A stretch of 21,826 bases of DNA from Mailhella sp. (GCA_017411945.1 JAFQPD010000053.1:1-21826); one strand, 5' to 3'; counted from the stretch's first letter, positions 7,387 through 15,442 are shown. Program-made: numbers and translations. Notes: generated by a model not told the origin, from the sequence alone.

Positions 7387-7941
7387 ATGCTCGATCCTAA
7401 ACAGTGCGTTCTCTTCAGCGGCGGCGCGGCCGGCGCAGAACAGTTCTTTGGTGCTCAGGCCGAAGCCTGGGGCATCGAAGAAGTTAACTACAGCTTTGAA
7501 GGCCATCAGATTGAACGCACCCGTGGCGTGCGCGTCCTCACTCAGGATGAACTGGCTCTCAAGGACGTGAGCATGACTTACGTTTCCCGCCTCATGGGCC
7601 GCGAGTACACCCGCGCCCCCATGTTCCGCAAAGTCCTCCAGTCCATCTGCTGGCAGGTCAGCAGCGGCAACGAAGTCATCGTCATCGGCGAGATCCAGGA
7701 AGACAAGACCGTCAAGGGCGGCACCGGCTGGGGCGCTGAATTCGCCAAGCTGTGCAACAAGCCTCTGCTCGTGTTCGACCAGAAGCAGGACGCCTGGTTC
7801 CGCTGGATCAACGACGAATGGGTGAAGACCTCCGACCCCGTCATCAAGCACACCCGTTTCACCGCCACCGGCACCCGCTTCCTCGAAGCCAACGGCCGCC
7901 GCGCCATCGTCGAACTCTACGCCCGTTCCTTCAACCGCTAA
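7387..7941 (+). CDS. Uncharacterised protein, possible SLOG (Rossmann-like) domain
   Basis: I do not recognise a named gene. The 184-residue soluble protein begins with a strand and glycine loop, VLFSGGAAGAEQFFG, followed by AQAEAWGIEEVNYSFEGH. Near the middle is IVIGEIQEDKTVKGGTGWGA, then FAKLCNKPLLVFDQ. This alternation of strand, GG(A/T)xGA-type loop and helix resembles the SLOG superfamily (YpsA/LOG/DprA relatives), which binds nucleotides or related ligands. The resemblance is inference from pattern only. Several Trp residues (WFRWINDEWV) and a basic C-terminus complete it. GGGAGG at 7376-7381, five bases before the ATG, is a strong ribosome binding site, and codon bias looks that of a well-expressed gene. 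It lies between the lipoprotein gene and a long stem-loop, so its partners are unclear. Confidence 0.72.
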   Translation: MLDPKQCVLFSGGAAGAEQFFGAQAEAWGIEEVNYSFEGHQIERTRGVRVLTQDELALKDVSMTYVSRLMGREYTRAPMFRKVLQSICWQVSSGNEVIVIGEIQEDKTVKGGTGWGAEFAKLCNKPLLVFDQKQDAWFRWINDEWVKTSDPVIKHTRFTATGTRFLEANGRRAIVELYARSFNR

Positions 7942-7966
7942 GAGTTCGCGGTCATAATGCCTTTCC

Positions 7967-8003
7967 CAGTCCGCTCTTCCGTCCTCGACGGGGGAGCGGA
8001 CTG
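7967..8003 (+). terminator. Long 17-bp stem-loop between the SLOG-like gene and rarD
   Basis: CAGTCCGCTC (7967-7976) pairs perfectly with GAGCGGACTG (7994-8003). The stem continues inward through two T-G wobbles and five further pairs to a CTC loop at 7984-7986, giving 17 continuous base pairs. No T tract follows (next bases CTGATTATAGG), so it is not a classical intrinsic terminator. It could be a weak or factor-assisted terminator, an mRNA-stabilising 3' end for the upstream gene, or a structure that limits entry to rarD, whose ATG is 12 bases downstream. Confidence 0.4.
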
Positions 8004-8015
8004 CTGATTATAGGT

Positions 8016-8939
8016 ATGCCCATGCTGCCCTGCCTGCCTTTCCTGAGCAAAGAATGTTCCGGCGCCTCCGCCGGCACCGGCGCCGGCCTCGGAGCCCATT
8101 TTCTATGGGGATTCGCTGTTCTTTTCTGGCCGCTGCTCACCGGAATGGATCCGGTGTCCATCATGTCTCACCGCATGATATGGACCGCGATCTTCCTTGG
8201 CGGAGTGCTTGCGCTTTCCGGAAACCTCGGCGCCGCCCGCGAGGCATTCAGGAGCAGGCGCGTCCTGCTCATGCTCCTTCTGGCCGCGCTTCTCCTCGGC
8301 ACGAACTGGACCATCTATATCTGGGCCGTGACCACAGGGCAGATAGTGGACTCCTCGCTGGGCTATTTCATCACACCCCTGCTCAATGTGCTCATGGGCC
8401 GGCTGTTCCTTGGCGAAAAGCTCACCCGCCCGCAGGCTCTGGCCATAGCCCTGGCCTTCTGCGGCGTGGCGGTGAGCGTAGCCGCCTTCGGGCAGGTGCC
8501 GTGGTTGGGCTGTTCGCTGGCCTTCACCTTCGCCCTTTACGGCTATGTGCAGAAGACCCTGCGCATGGACTCCGCTCCCAGCCTTTTCGTGCAGGCCCTC
8601 CTGCTCATGCCGGCTGCCCTGCTCTGGCTGGGCATCACCGAGGAAGGCTTCGGGCTCACGGGCCACGGCATCATGCGCCCTGTGCTCCTCGTTTCCACCA
8701 TATTCTTCACCGGGCTCCCGCTCATGATGTTCGGCTATGCGGCACGGCGCGTCACGCTGGCCACCATTGGCATACTGCAGTATGTGAGCCCGTCCATAGC
8801 CTTTCTGCTGGCCATCACCGTGCTCGGCGAGAGCATGAAGCCTGCAGACATGATTTCCTTCCCTGTCATCTGGCTGGCCCTTGCCATCTATACTTGGGAC
8901 GCGATACACCATCTGCACAAGGCCAAGGAGAAAGCATGA
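8016..8939 (+). CDS. rarD: RarD-type EamA family transporter
   Basis: The 307-residue protein has about ten hydrophobic membrane segments in two EamA-like halves, the normal size and topology for RarD-type drug/metabolite transporters of the inner membrane. Family-like sequences include GAHFLWGFAVLFWPLL at the start, SHRMIWTAIFL, GTNWTIYIWAVTTGQIVDSS, LGYFITPLLNVLMG and RVTLATIGILQYVSPSIAFL. The natural substrate is not known for most of the family and cannot be inferred here. The ATG at 8016 is the most upstream sensible start, and an ATG at 8022 is also possible. Neither has a clear Shine-Dalgarno sequence, and a 17-bp stem-loop ends 12 bases before it. The stop overlaps the ispG start (ATGA), so translation of ispG is probably coupled. 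Confidence 0.9.
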   Translation: MPMLPCLPFLSKECSGASAGTGAGLGAHFLWGFAVLFWPLLTGMDPVSIMSHRMIWTAIFLGGVLALSGNLGAAREAFRSRRVLLMLLLAALLLGTNWTIYIWAVTTGQIVDSSLGYFITPLLNVLMGRLFLGEKLTRPQALAIALAFCGVAVSVAAFGQVPWLGCSLAFTFALYGYVQKTLRMDSAPSLFVQALLLMPAALLWLGITEEGFGLTGHGIMRPVLLVSTIFFTGLPLMMFGYAARRVTLATIGILQYVSPSIAFLLAITVLGESMKPADMISFPVIWLALAIYTWDAIHHLHKAKEKA

Positions 8940-10024
8940 ACACTCCCCACCGCAATCGCACCCGCCAGCTGAAGCTCGGCTCCGTCCTCATCGGCGGAGG
9001 CGCGCCCGTGGCAGTGCAAAGCATGACCAATACCGATACGCGCGATGCCGAAGCCACGCTGGAGCAGATACGCCGGCTGCACGCCGCAGGCTGTGAAGTC
9101 GTACGCCTCGCCGTGCCCGACGATGCCGCCGCGAGCGCGCTCAAGGCCATCGCCGCAGCTTCTCCTGTCCCGCTCATCGCAGACATCCATTTCGACTGGC
9201 GTCTTGCCGTGGCCGCCCTCGATGCCGGCCTCAAGGGCCTGCGCATCAATCCTGGCAACATCGGCGGGAGCGTGCCCGTGGACAACGTGGCTGCGGCAGC
9301 CAAGGCCAACGGCGCCGTCATCCGCGTAGGCGTGAACAGCGGCTCCGTGGAAAAGGAACTTCTGGAACGCTTCGGCGGCCCCACTCCCGAAGCCCTCGTG
9401 GAAAGCGCACTGCGCCATGTGCGCATGCTGGAAGAACGCGGCTTCTACGATACCAAGATCTCCCTCAAGTCCTCCTCTGTGGCCCACACCATCGCCTCCT
9501 ACCGCCTCATGGCGGAACGAGCCGACTACCCCCTGCATCTGGGCGTCACCGAAGCTGGAACGCCCATGCGCGGAGCCATAAAATCTTCCGTGGGCCTCGG
9601 CCTTTTGCTTTTTGAAGGCATTGGCGATACCATGCGCGTGTCCCTCACGGCCGACCCCGTGAAGGAAGTGGGCGTGGCATGGGAAATACTGCGCGCCACC
9701 GGCCTGCGCAGCCGCGGGCCGGAGATCGTATCCTGCCCCACCTGCGGCCGCACCGAGATAGACCTCATCGGCATGGCCGAAAAGGTAGAGCAGCACATAC
9801 AGTCCCATCCCGCCGCCGCGGCGAGCGACATCAAGGTCGCCGTCATGGGCTGCGTGGTGAACGGCCCGGGCGAAGCCCGTGAAGCCGATATCGGCCTTGC
9901 CGGCGGGCGCGGCAAAGGCGTGATTTTCCGCAAGGGGCAGGTGCTCCGTTCCGTGAACGGCGAAGAAGCCCTGCTTGCGGCCTTCCTTGAAGAACTCGAT
10001 AAACTTCTCACCCATAATAGCTAG
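8936..10024 (+). CDS. ispG: 4-hydroxy-3-methylbut-2-enyl diphosphate synthase IspG (GcpE)
   Basis: IspG converts methylerythritol cyclodiphosphate to HMBPP, the next-to-last step of the MEP isoprenoid pathway, using a 4Fe-4S cluster. The 362-residue product has the family N-terminus (RQLKLGSVLIGG, then VAVQSMTNTDTRD) and a TIM-barrel domain. The C-terminal iron-sulfur domain has SCPTC (C267 and C270), MGCVVNGPGEA (C306), and E313 as the likely fourth ligand. All cluster ligands are therefore present and the length is normal for the bacterial two-domain form. AAGGAG at 8925-8930 supports the ATG at 8936, which overlaps the rarD stop. The gene is followed closely by proS, and dxs and ispA of the same pathway lie about 5 kb downstream. 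Confidence 0.97.
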   Translation: MNTPHRNRTRQLKLGSVLIGGGAPVAVQSMTNTDTRDAEATLEQIRRLHAAGCEVVRLAVPDDAAASALKAIAAASPVPLIADIHFDWRLAVAALDAGLKGLRINPGNIGGSVPVDNVAAAAKANGAVIRVGVNSGSVEKELLERFGGPTPEALVESALRHVRMLEERGFYDTKISLKSSSVAHTIASYRLMAERADYPLHLGVTEAGTPMRGAIKSSVGLGLLLFEGIGDTMRVSLTADPVKEVGVAWEILRATGLRSRGPEIVSCPTCGRTEIDLIGMAEKVEQHIQSHPAAAASDIKVAVMGCVVNGPGEAREADIGLAGGRGKGVIFRKGQVLRSVNGEEALLAAFLEELDKLLTHNS

Positions 10025-10034
10025 AGGATTTTCC

Positions 10035-11774
10035 ATGCGCTGGAGCCGTTACTACATCCCCACCCTCAAAGAAGCCCCTGCCGACGCCGAAGTTGTCAGC
10101 CACAAGCTGCTGGTGCGCGCGGGCATGATCCGCAAGCTCACTTCCGGCATCTACACCTGGCTGCCGCTGGGCCTTCGCACTCTTGAAAAGGCCAAGAACA
10201 TCGTGCGCCGCGAAATGAACGCCGCCGGCGCCATGGAGACCCTTCTGCCCATGGTCCAGCCCGGCGAGCTCTGGGAAGAATCCGGCCGCTGGAAGAAGTA
10301 CGGCAAGGAACTCCTGCGCTTCAAGGACCGCCACGACCGCGACTACTGCCTTGGCCCGACCCACGAAGAAGTCATGACCGACCTCCTGCGCGGCGAAGTG
10401 AAGTCCTATCGCCAGCTCCCCCTGAACCTGTACCAGATCCAGACCAAGTACCGCGACGAAGTGCGCCCCCGCTTCGGCCTCATGCGCGGCCGCGAATTCC
10501 TCATGAAGGACGCCTACTCCTTCGACGTGGACGACGAAGGCGCGAACAAGAGCTACGCTTCCATGAAGGAAGCCTACCACAAGATATTCTCCAGCATGGG
10601 CCTCGACTTCCGCCCCGTGGAAGCCGACTCCGGCGCCATCGGCGGCAACTTCTCCCATGAGTTCATGGTGCTCGCCGAAACCGGCGAAGACGCCATCACC
10701 GCCTGCACCAACTGGCCTGAATGCACCTGGGCCGCCAACGTGGAACGCGCCCCCATCAAGACCGAGTTCGAGCAGGACACCACTCCCTGCCCCGCCATGG
10801 AAGAGCTGGACACCCCCAGCCAGCACACCATCGAAGAACTCGTGGCCTTCATGGGCACCTCTGCCGACAAATTCATCAAGACCCTGCTCTTCATGGCCGA
10901 CGGCAAGCCTGTGGCCGTGCTCCTGCGCGGCGACCGCGAACTCAATGAGATCAAGCTGGCCCACCTCATCGACGCCGACGACATCCAGTTCGCCACTCCC
11001 GAACAGGTGGAAGCCATGACCGGCGCCGCCGTGGGCTTTGCCGGCCCCGCCGGCCTCAAGGGCGTGGACAAGATCTACGCCGACAAGGAACTCAAGGCCT
11101 GCAACGACTGGATAGCCGGCGCCAACAAGACCGATAAGCATGTGCGCCACCTCAGCCTCATCCGCGACGTCGAGCTGCCCATCGAATACGTTGACCTTCG
11201 CAACGCCGTGGCCGGCGACCCCTGCCCCGAATGCGGCAAGCCCCTTGAGATCAAGCGCGGCATCGAAGTCGGCCACATCTTCAAGCTCGGCACCAAGTAC
11301 AGCGAAGCCCTGCGCGCCACCTTCCTCGACGAGAACGGCAAGGAACGCATCATCGTCATGGGCTGCTACGGCATCGGCGTCTCCCGCGTGGTGGCCGCCT
11401 GCATCGAGCAGAACTTCGACGGCGACGGCATCAAGTTCCCGCCCCAGCTCGCTCCCTTCGACGCCCAGCTCGTCTGCCTCGACCCGAAGGATGCCGAAGT
11501 GGCCGGCAAGTGCGACATGATCGAAGCTTTCCTCGAAGGCATGGGCCTCGAATGCCTGTACGACGACCGCGAAGAACGTCCCGGCGTGAAGTTCAAGGAC
11601 GCCGACCTCATCGGCCTGCCCGTGCAGATCACCGTGGGCGGCAAGGGCCTCAAGAACGGCGTCATCGAGGTGAAGAACCGCCGCACCGGCGAAAAGTCCA
11701 CCCTGCCCGCCGACCAGTTCGAGACCGCCTTCCCCGCCTGGTACGACTCTGTGCTGGAAAGCTGGAAGCGTTAA
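10035..11774 (+). CDS. proS: Prolyl-tRNA synthetase, bacterial type with editing domain
   Basis: ProS charges tRNA-Pro with proline. The 579-residue product is of the bacterial class II type. Motif 2 is RDEVRPRFGLMRGREF (140-155), motif 3 is GCYGIGVSRVVAACIEQ (from 443), and a C-terminal anticodon-binding domain follows. Between motifs 2 and 3, at about 225-405, lies the INS editing domain, including DKFIKTLLF and VGFAGPAGL, which hydrolyses Ala-tRNA-Pro. The ATG at 10035 has GAGG seven bases upstream and follows ispG by ten bases. The codon bias is very strong, as expected for a highly expressed gene. A composite palindromic repeat begins 13 bases after the stop. Confidence 0.98.
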   Translation: MRWSRYYIPTLKEAPADAEVVSHKLLVRAGMIRKLTSGIYTWLPLGLRTLEKAKNIVRREMNAAGAMETLLPMVQPGELWEESGRWKKYGKELLRFKDRHDRDYCLGPTHEEVMTDLLRGEVKSYRQLPLNLYQIQTKYRDEVRPRFGLMRGREFLMKDAYSFDVDDEGANKSYASMKEAYHKIFSSMGLDFRPVEADSGAIGGNFSHEFMVLAETGEDAITACTNWPECTWAANVERAPIKTEFEQDTTPCPAMEELDTPSQHTIEELVAFMGTSADKFIKTLLFMADGKPVAVLLRGDRELNEIKLAHLIDADDIQFATPEQVEAMTGAAVGFAGPAGLKGVDKIYADKELKACNDWIAGANKTDKHVRHLSLIRDVELPIEYVDLRNAVAGDPCPECGKPLEIKRGIEVGHIFKLGTKYSEALRATFLDENGKERIIVMGCYGIGVSRVVAACIEQNFDGDGIKFPPQLAPFDAQLVCLDPKDAEVAGKCDMIEAFLEGMGLECLYDDREERPGVKFKDADLIGLPVQITVGGKGLKNGVIEVKNRRTGEKSTLPADQFETAFPAWYDSVLESWKR

Positions 11775-11786
11775 GAATATGAGTTT

Positions 11787-11980
11787 TCCGGGGAAGGGAA
11801 CTTTCTGCAGAAAGTTCCCTTCCCCGGACCCCATCCCTCAAAGACTCTTAATTGGATACGTCGGCTCTTCGAGCCAATGTTTTCCTGCAGAACTGTCATC
11901 CTCCCATAATGAAAGTCTTGGGAGGATAGGGGGTGTGGGGGAAAGGAAGCCTTTCTACAGAAAGGTTCCTTTCCCCCACA
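11787..11980 (+). repeat. Composite nested palindromic repeat R1 (proS-xseA spacer)
   Basis: Almost the whole gene spacer is self-complementary. From the left: a perfect 42-base palindrome (11787-11828; half-site starts CCGGGGAAGGGAACTTTC), then an arm CCCCATCCCTCAAAGACT (from 11829) ending in TTAATT. A central hairpin follows, GGCTC-TTC-GAGCC (11863-11875). Next is a returning arm with its own stem, ATCCTCCCA (11898-11906) with TGGGAGGAT (11919-11927), then a second terminal palindrome (11934-11980, 21 pairs with one bulged G, loop TACA). The arm shares CCCCATCC, TCAAA and TTAATT in the same order with repeat R2 at 20161-20337. No ORF covers it and no T tract follows the hairpins. Confidence 0.85.
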
Positions 11981-12008
11981 TCTCATAATATCATCCCAAA
12001 ACTTCCCT

Positions 12009-13403
12009 ATGGACAGCATACTCAGTGTCAGGCAAGTGACGGAGAGGGTGAAGCAAGCCGTGGAGGTACGCTTCCCGTACGTCTGGGTGCAGGGCGAGGT
12101 GACGAACCTTTCCCGGCCGTCCTCCGGTCACGTCTACTTTTCACTGAAGGAAGGCGACTGCCTGCTCAACTGCGTATGGTTCCGGGGGCAGCAGAAGGAC
12201 GAAGCCTTCGACCCGCTCACCGGCGAAGTCTGGGAGGACGGCCCGAGGCCCAGTGCGGCCCGCACCATGGAAAACGGGCAGACTCTGGTCTGCGCCGGGC
12301 ACCTCACTGTGTACGGAGCGCGCGGCCAGTATCAGATGGTGCTGGACTTCGCGCAGGCGGCAGGCCTCGGCCTCTGGCACCAGCAGTTCGAAGAGATGAA
12401 ACGCCGCCTTGCCGCCGAAGGTCTGTTCGACGCCGAGCGCAAGCGTCCCATCCCCCGCGAACCGAAGCGCGTGGCCGTAGTCACTGCCCCCACGGGCGCA
12501 GCCATACGCGACTTCATCCGCATCGCCGGAGAACGCGGGCTCGGCTCCGAGATACGCATCTGCCCCACGCCCGTTCAGGGCGAAGACGCCCCGCCGCGCA
12601 TCGCGGATGCGCTCCGGCAAGCCGGAAACGACGGCTGGGCCGAGGTCATCGCGCTCATCCGAGGCGGCGGATCCGTGCAGGATCTCTGGGCCTTCAACGA
12701 CGAACGCGTGGCCCGTGCCGTCCATGCCTCGCCCATCCCCGTCCTCGCAGGCATCGGACACGAGATAGACCACAGCATCGCCGACTTCACCGCCGATTTC
12801 TCGGCGGCCACACCCAGCCATGCGGCACAGCTCCTGTGGCAGGAACGCCGCATCTTCGAACAGCATGTGGACGGGCTGGAACTCGCGCTCATGCAGGCTA
12901 TGGAACGCAGGCTGGAACTGTTTTCCTCCAAAGTCGAACAGGGAGGCCGGGCCCTCGCCCTGCTCTCTCCGCTGGAAAGGCTTCGCATGCAGGAAGAAAG
13001 GCTGGACAGCCTCCTGCGCCGCATGGACTCCTCGCTGACTGCGCACATCGCTCAGCAGCTGCAGTCACTGGAACGACTTTCCCTGCGGCTGGAAAACGCT
13101 GGCGACCATCGCCTTGACCTGCTCGAACTGGCTTTGGAACGAGCCTCCGCCCCCGTGGGTCGCCTGGGCAGGCTGGTCGGCCTCTCGCAGGAACACGAGC
13201 TTTCCCGGCTGGAGCTGAGACTGCGCGCCCTCGATCCTTACGAGCCGCTGAAACGCGGCTATGCCATGGCCCTTGCCGAAGACGGAACGTTCCTGCGCTC
13301 CGTAGAGCAGGCCGCCCCCGGCCGGAACGTCATCGTGGAACTGGCGGACGGCCGCCTCGTCACTGTCGTCAACGCGGTCGAACGCAAAGGGGACGGCGCA
13401 TGA
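12009..13403 (+). CDS. xseA: Exonuclease VII large subunit XseA
   Basis: XseA is the catalytic subunit of exonuclease VII, which degrades single-stranded DNA from both ends. The 464-residue product has the N-terminal OB-fold (VRFPYVWVQGEVTNLSRPSS, GHVYFSLKEGD) and the catalytic region with VAVVTAPTGAAIRDF, RGGGSVQDLWAFNDE (from 218), GIGHEIDHSIADF (from 248) and AATPSHAAQLL. A long coiled-coil segment at about 270-390, which binds XseB, and a C-terminal segment with LKRGYAMAL complete the family layout. The ATG at 12009 is correct by homology but has no Shine-Dalgarno sequence and lies 28 bases after repeat R1. Its promoter must be inside R1 (CATAAT at 11905-11910 is a weak -10 candidate) or transcription reads through from proS. 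It overlaps the next gene as ATGA. Confidence 0.97.
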   Translation: MDSILSVRQVTERVKQAVEVRFPYVWVQGEVTNLSRPSSGHVYFSLKEGDCLLNCVWFRGQQKDEAFDPLTGEVWEDGPRPSAARTMENGQTLVCAGHLTVYGARGQYQMVLDFAQAAGLGLWHQQFEEMKRRLAAEGLFDAERKRPIPREPKRVAVVTAPTGAAIRDFIRIAGERGLGSEIRICPTPVQGEDAPPRIADALRQAGNDGWAEVIALIRGGGSVQDLWAFNDERVARAVHASPIPVLAGIGHEIDHSIADFTADFSAATPSHAAQLLWQERRIFEQHVDGLELALMQAMERRLELFSSKVEQGGRALALLSPLERLRMQEERLDSLLRRMDSSLTAHIAQQLQSLERLSLRLENAGDHRLDLLELALERASAPVGRLGRLVGLSQEHELSRLELRLRALDPYEPLKRGYAMALAEDGTFLRSVEQAAPGRNVIVELADGRLVTVVNAVERKGDGA

Positions 13404-14302
13404 AAAAGCTCGTCTTCTGCCTTCTTTTCCTTTTCTCCGCCTTCACGGCTTCCTTGGCCTCTGAAGTCTCCGTGCCCGCAAAAGTGAGCCAGGGACATGC
13501 CTTCCCCGTCTCTGTTCAGGACGACAGGCCCTTCACCGCTGTTTTCCGCTGGCGAGGAGAAGAGCTGAAGGTCAGAGCTGTGAAAAACGGTCCACTATGG
13601 AAAGCTGAACTTCTGCTGGCCATGCCTATCGATGCCGTGAAGGAACATGTGCTTTCCATCGAGCTCCCAGAGGAGCAGCAGGATCTCGTCATCGCCCCGC
13701 TGAAGGTAAAATGGCACGAAAGCCTGCTCAAGGTAGAGCCCAAGTATGTCCAGCCGCCTGCCAAGGCCATGAAGCAGATCGAACGCGACCGAAGGCGCAT
13801 CCGCCGCGCCCTTGCCTCGCGCACGGAGAAACGCTGGGCTCTCCCCATCGCCCGCCCTGTGCCCGGCGGCATCACCAGCGCCTTCGGCGGACGCCGCGTG
13901 TTCAACGGCCAGCCCCGCGCCCCGCACAAGGGCACGGACATGCGCTGCCAGGAAGGAACGCCTGTGAAGGCAGCCTGCGCCGGCACTGTCCTTCTTGCGG
14001 AAAACACCTATTTCGGCGGCAAAAGCATCTATGTGGACCATGGGCAGGGCGTGATAAGCTCGTATTCCCACCTTTCAGCCTTTGACGTGAAGGCTGGCGA
14101 CAGCGTAAGAAAGGGGCAGACCATAGGACGCTCCGGATCGACCGGGCGCGTCACCGGCCCGCATCTGCATTTCGGCCTCACTGTCCAAGGCGTAGCTGTG
14201 GATGCCATGCCTCTCCTTTCCTCTCCGCCGGACTTCACAGGCGGCCCTTCACGCAGTATATTCGACCAGAACAAAGCCTCGAAGCCCCGGAGCACGCGAT
14301 GA
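13400..14302 (+). CDS. Secreted M23 (LytM) metallopeptidase
   Basis: The 300-residue protein has a Sec signal peptide (MKKLVFCLLFLFSAFTASLA, cleavage near residue 21), a beta-rich N-terminal region resembling domains often placed before LytM modules, and an M23 peptidase domain at about 158-270. The zinc ligands and catalytic residues are complete: H176 and D180 (HKGTD), H224 (SHLS), and H255/H257 (GPHLHFG). It should therefore be an active periplasmic endopeptidase cutting peptidoglycan cross-links, unlike the inactive EnvC/NlpD type. It overlaps xseA by four bases and xseB by four bases, so it is tightly embedded in the exonuclease VII operon. No functional link to DNA degradation is evident. 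Confidence 0.92.
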   Translation: MKKLVFCLLFLFSAFTASLASEVSVPAKVSQGHAFPVSVQDDRPFTAVFRWRGEELKVRAVKNGPLWKAELLLAMPIDAVKEHVLSIELPEEQQDLVIAPLKVKWHESLLKVEPKYVQPPAKAMKQIERDRRRIRRALASRTEKRWALPIARPVPGGITSAFGGRRVFNGQPRAPHKGTDMRCQEGTPVKAACAGTVLLAENTYFGGKSIYVDHGQGVISSYSHLSAFDVKAGDSVRKGQTIGRSGSTGRVTGPHLHFGLTVQGVAVDAMPLLSSPPDFTGGPSRSIFDQNKASKPRSTR

Positions 14303-14526
14303 AGAAGAAAGAACCCTCATTCGAAGAAAGGCTGGCCCGCCTGCAGGCCATCGTGGCTTCGCTGGAAAGCGGCAATGCGCCTCTGGCCGAAAGCGTGGCC
14401 CTGTACAAGGAAGGCATAGCCCATGCCGCCGCCTGCCGCGAACAGATCGAACGCGCCCGGCACGATATCAAAGTATGTTCCGAAGGAGCGGTCACGCCCT
14501 TCGAAATGTCTGAAGAAGACGAATAG
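14299..14526 (+). CDS. xseB: Exonuclease VII small subunit XseB
   Basis: XseB is the small helical subunit that binds the coiled coil of XseA and regulates exonuclease VII. The 75-residue product has the family signature: FEERLARLQAIVASLESG, then PLAESVALYKEGIAHAAACR, predicted as a two-helix hairpin, with an acidic end. The length is typical. The ATG at 14299 overlaps the M23 peptidase stop and has GGAG at 14289-14292. It is followed after 15 bases by ispA, the order seen in many proteobacteria (xseB-ispA-dxs). Confidence 0.96.
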   Translation: MKKKEPSFEERLARLQAIVASLESGNAPLAESVALYKEGIAHAAACREQIERARHDIKVCSEGAVTPFEMSEEDE

Positions 14527-14541
14527 AAAACAGGAGCTTCC

Positions 14542-15423
14542 ATGTCCGCCGAACTCCGTGAAATGGTGGAAGGCTACCTCGCCTCCTCCTTCCTCGACAG
14601 CGATATCCCTGCCCGCCTTTCCGAGGCCATGCGCTACAGCCTCCTTGCCGGAGGCAAACGCCTGCGCCCTGTGCTCTGTCTTGCCGTGGCCCGCGCCTGC
14701 GCCCCGGAACGGGCCGATGAGCTCGCCCGCGCCATACTGCCCTTTGCCGCCGGCCTGGAGATGATCCATACCTATTCTCTCATCCACGACGACCTCCCCT
14801 CCATGGATGACGACGATCTGCGCCGCGGCAAGCCGACCTGCCACAAAGCCTTCGATGAGGCTACCGCCATACTCGCCGGCGACGCGCTGCTCACCAACGC
14901 CTTCAGCCACATGGCCAAGGCCGACGTTCCGGCCCAGCCTCTTCTGGAAGCCGTGCGCCTCACTGCCGAAGCCGCTGGCGCGGCAGGCATGGTGGGCGGC
15001 CAGGTGCTGGACCTTGCCGGCGAAGGCCAGAAGCTTTCCCTCGAAGAGCTCCGCGTGCTCAACGCCAAGAAGACCGGCGCCCTGCTCTTCAACGCCTGCG
15101 AATGCGGCGCCGTGCTGGCTGGAGCTTCCCCTGCCATGCGCGAAGCGGCCCGCACCTACGGCGCAGAATTGGGCATTGCGTTTCAGATAACCGATGATAT
15201 ACTGGATGTCGTTGGCGACGAGGCCACAGTGGGCAAGGAAGTGCGCCACGATGCCGAGAGCGACAAGGCCACATGGCCGTCCCTCATCGGCCTCGAAGCC
15301 TCCATCGATCTGGCCCGCAAGCACTGCTCCGCCGCCGAAGCCGCTCTTGAAGGTCTTTTCTCAGGCCCCGATGCCGAATTCCTCCGTGAAACGGCCCGCA
15401 AACTTGTCAACAGGACTCACTGA
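14542..15423 (+). CDS. ispA: Polyprenyl (farnesyl/geranyl) diphosphate synthase IspA
   Basis: IspA condenses DMAPP and IPP into farnesyl (or geranylgeranyl) diphosphate, the precursor of quinone side chains and undecaprenyl carriers. The 293-residue product has GGKRLRP (38-44), the first Asp-rich motif DDLPSMD (D83, D84, D89), GGQVLDL, and the second Asp-rich motif DDILD (218-222). Its length fits the bacterial short-chain synthases. Chain length cannot be fixed from sequence alone, although the xseB-ispA-dxs position strongly favours farnesyl diphosphate synthase. AGGAG at 14530-14534 supports the start. The gene lies 19 bases before dxs, giving co-transcription of two isoprenoid steps. Confidence 0.95.
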   Translation: MSAELREMVEGYLASSFLDSDIPARLSEAMRYSLLAGGKRLRPVLCLAVARACAPERADELARAILPFAAGLEMIHTYSLIHDDLPSMDDDDLRRGKPTCHKAFDEATAILAGDALLTNAFSHMAKADVPAQPLLEAVRLTAEAAGAAGMVGGQVLDLAGEGQKLSLEELRVLNAKKTGALLFNACECGAVLAGASPAMREAARTYGAELGIAFQITDDILDVVGDEATVGKEVRHDAESDKATWPSLIGLEASIDLARKHCSAAEAALEGLFSGPDAEFLRETARKLVNRTH

Positions 15424-15442
15424 GCCGCATCACAGAGGTACC

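Noticed and set aside
11787..11828. 42-base palindrome read as the proS terminator
   Set aside because: No T tract follows on either strand, and it is part of the larger R1 structure; it may still stop transcription to some degree.
10008..11834. 608-codon open frame on the minus strand across proS
   Set aside because: It mirrors proS; the frame is open because of the strong GC bias at third codon positions. The translation is low-complexity (Gly/Ala/His/Val-rich) with no recognisable domain.
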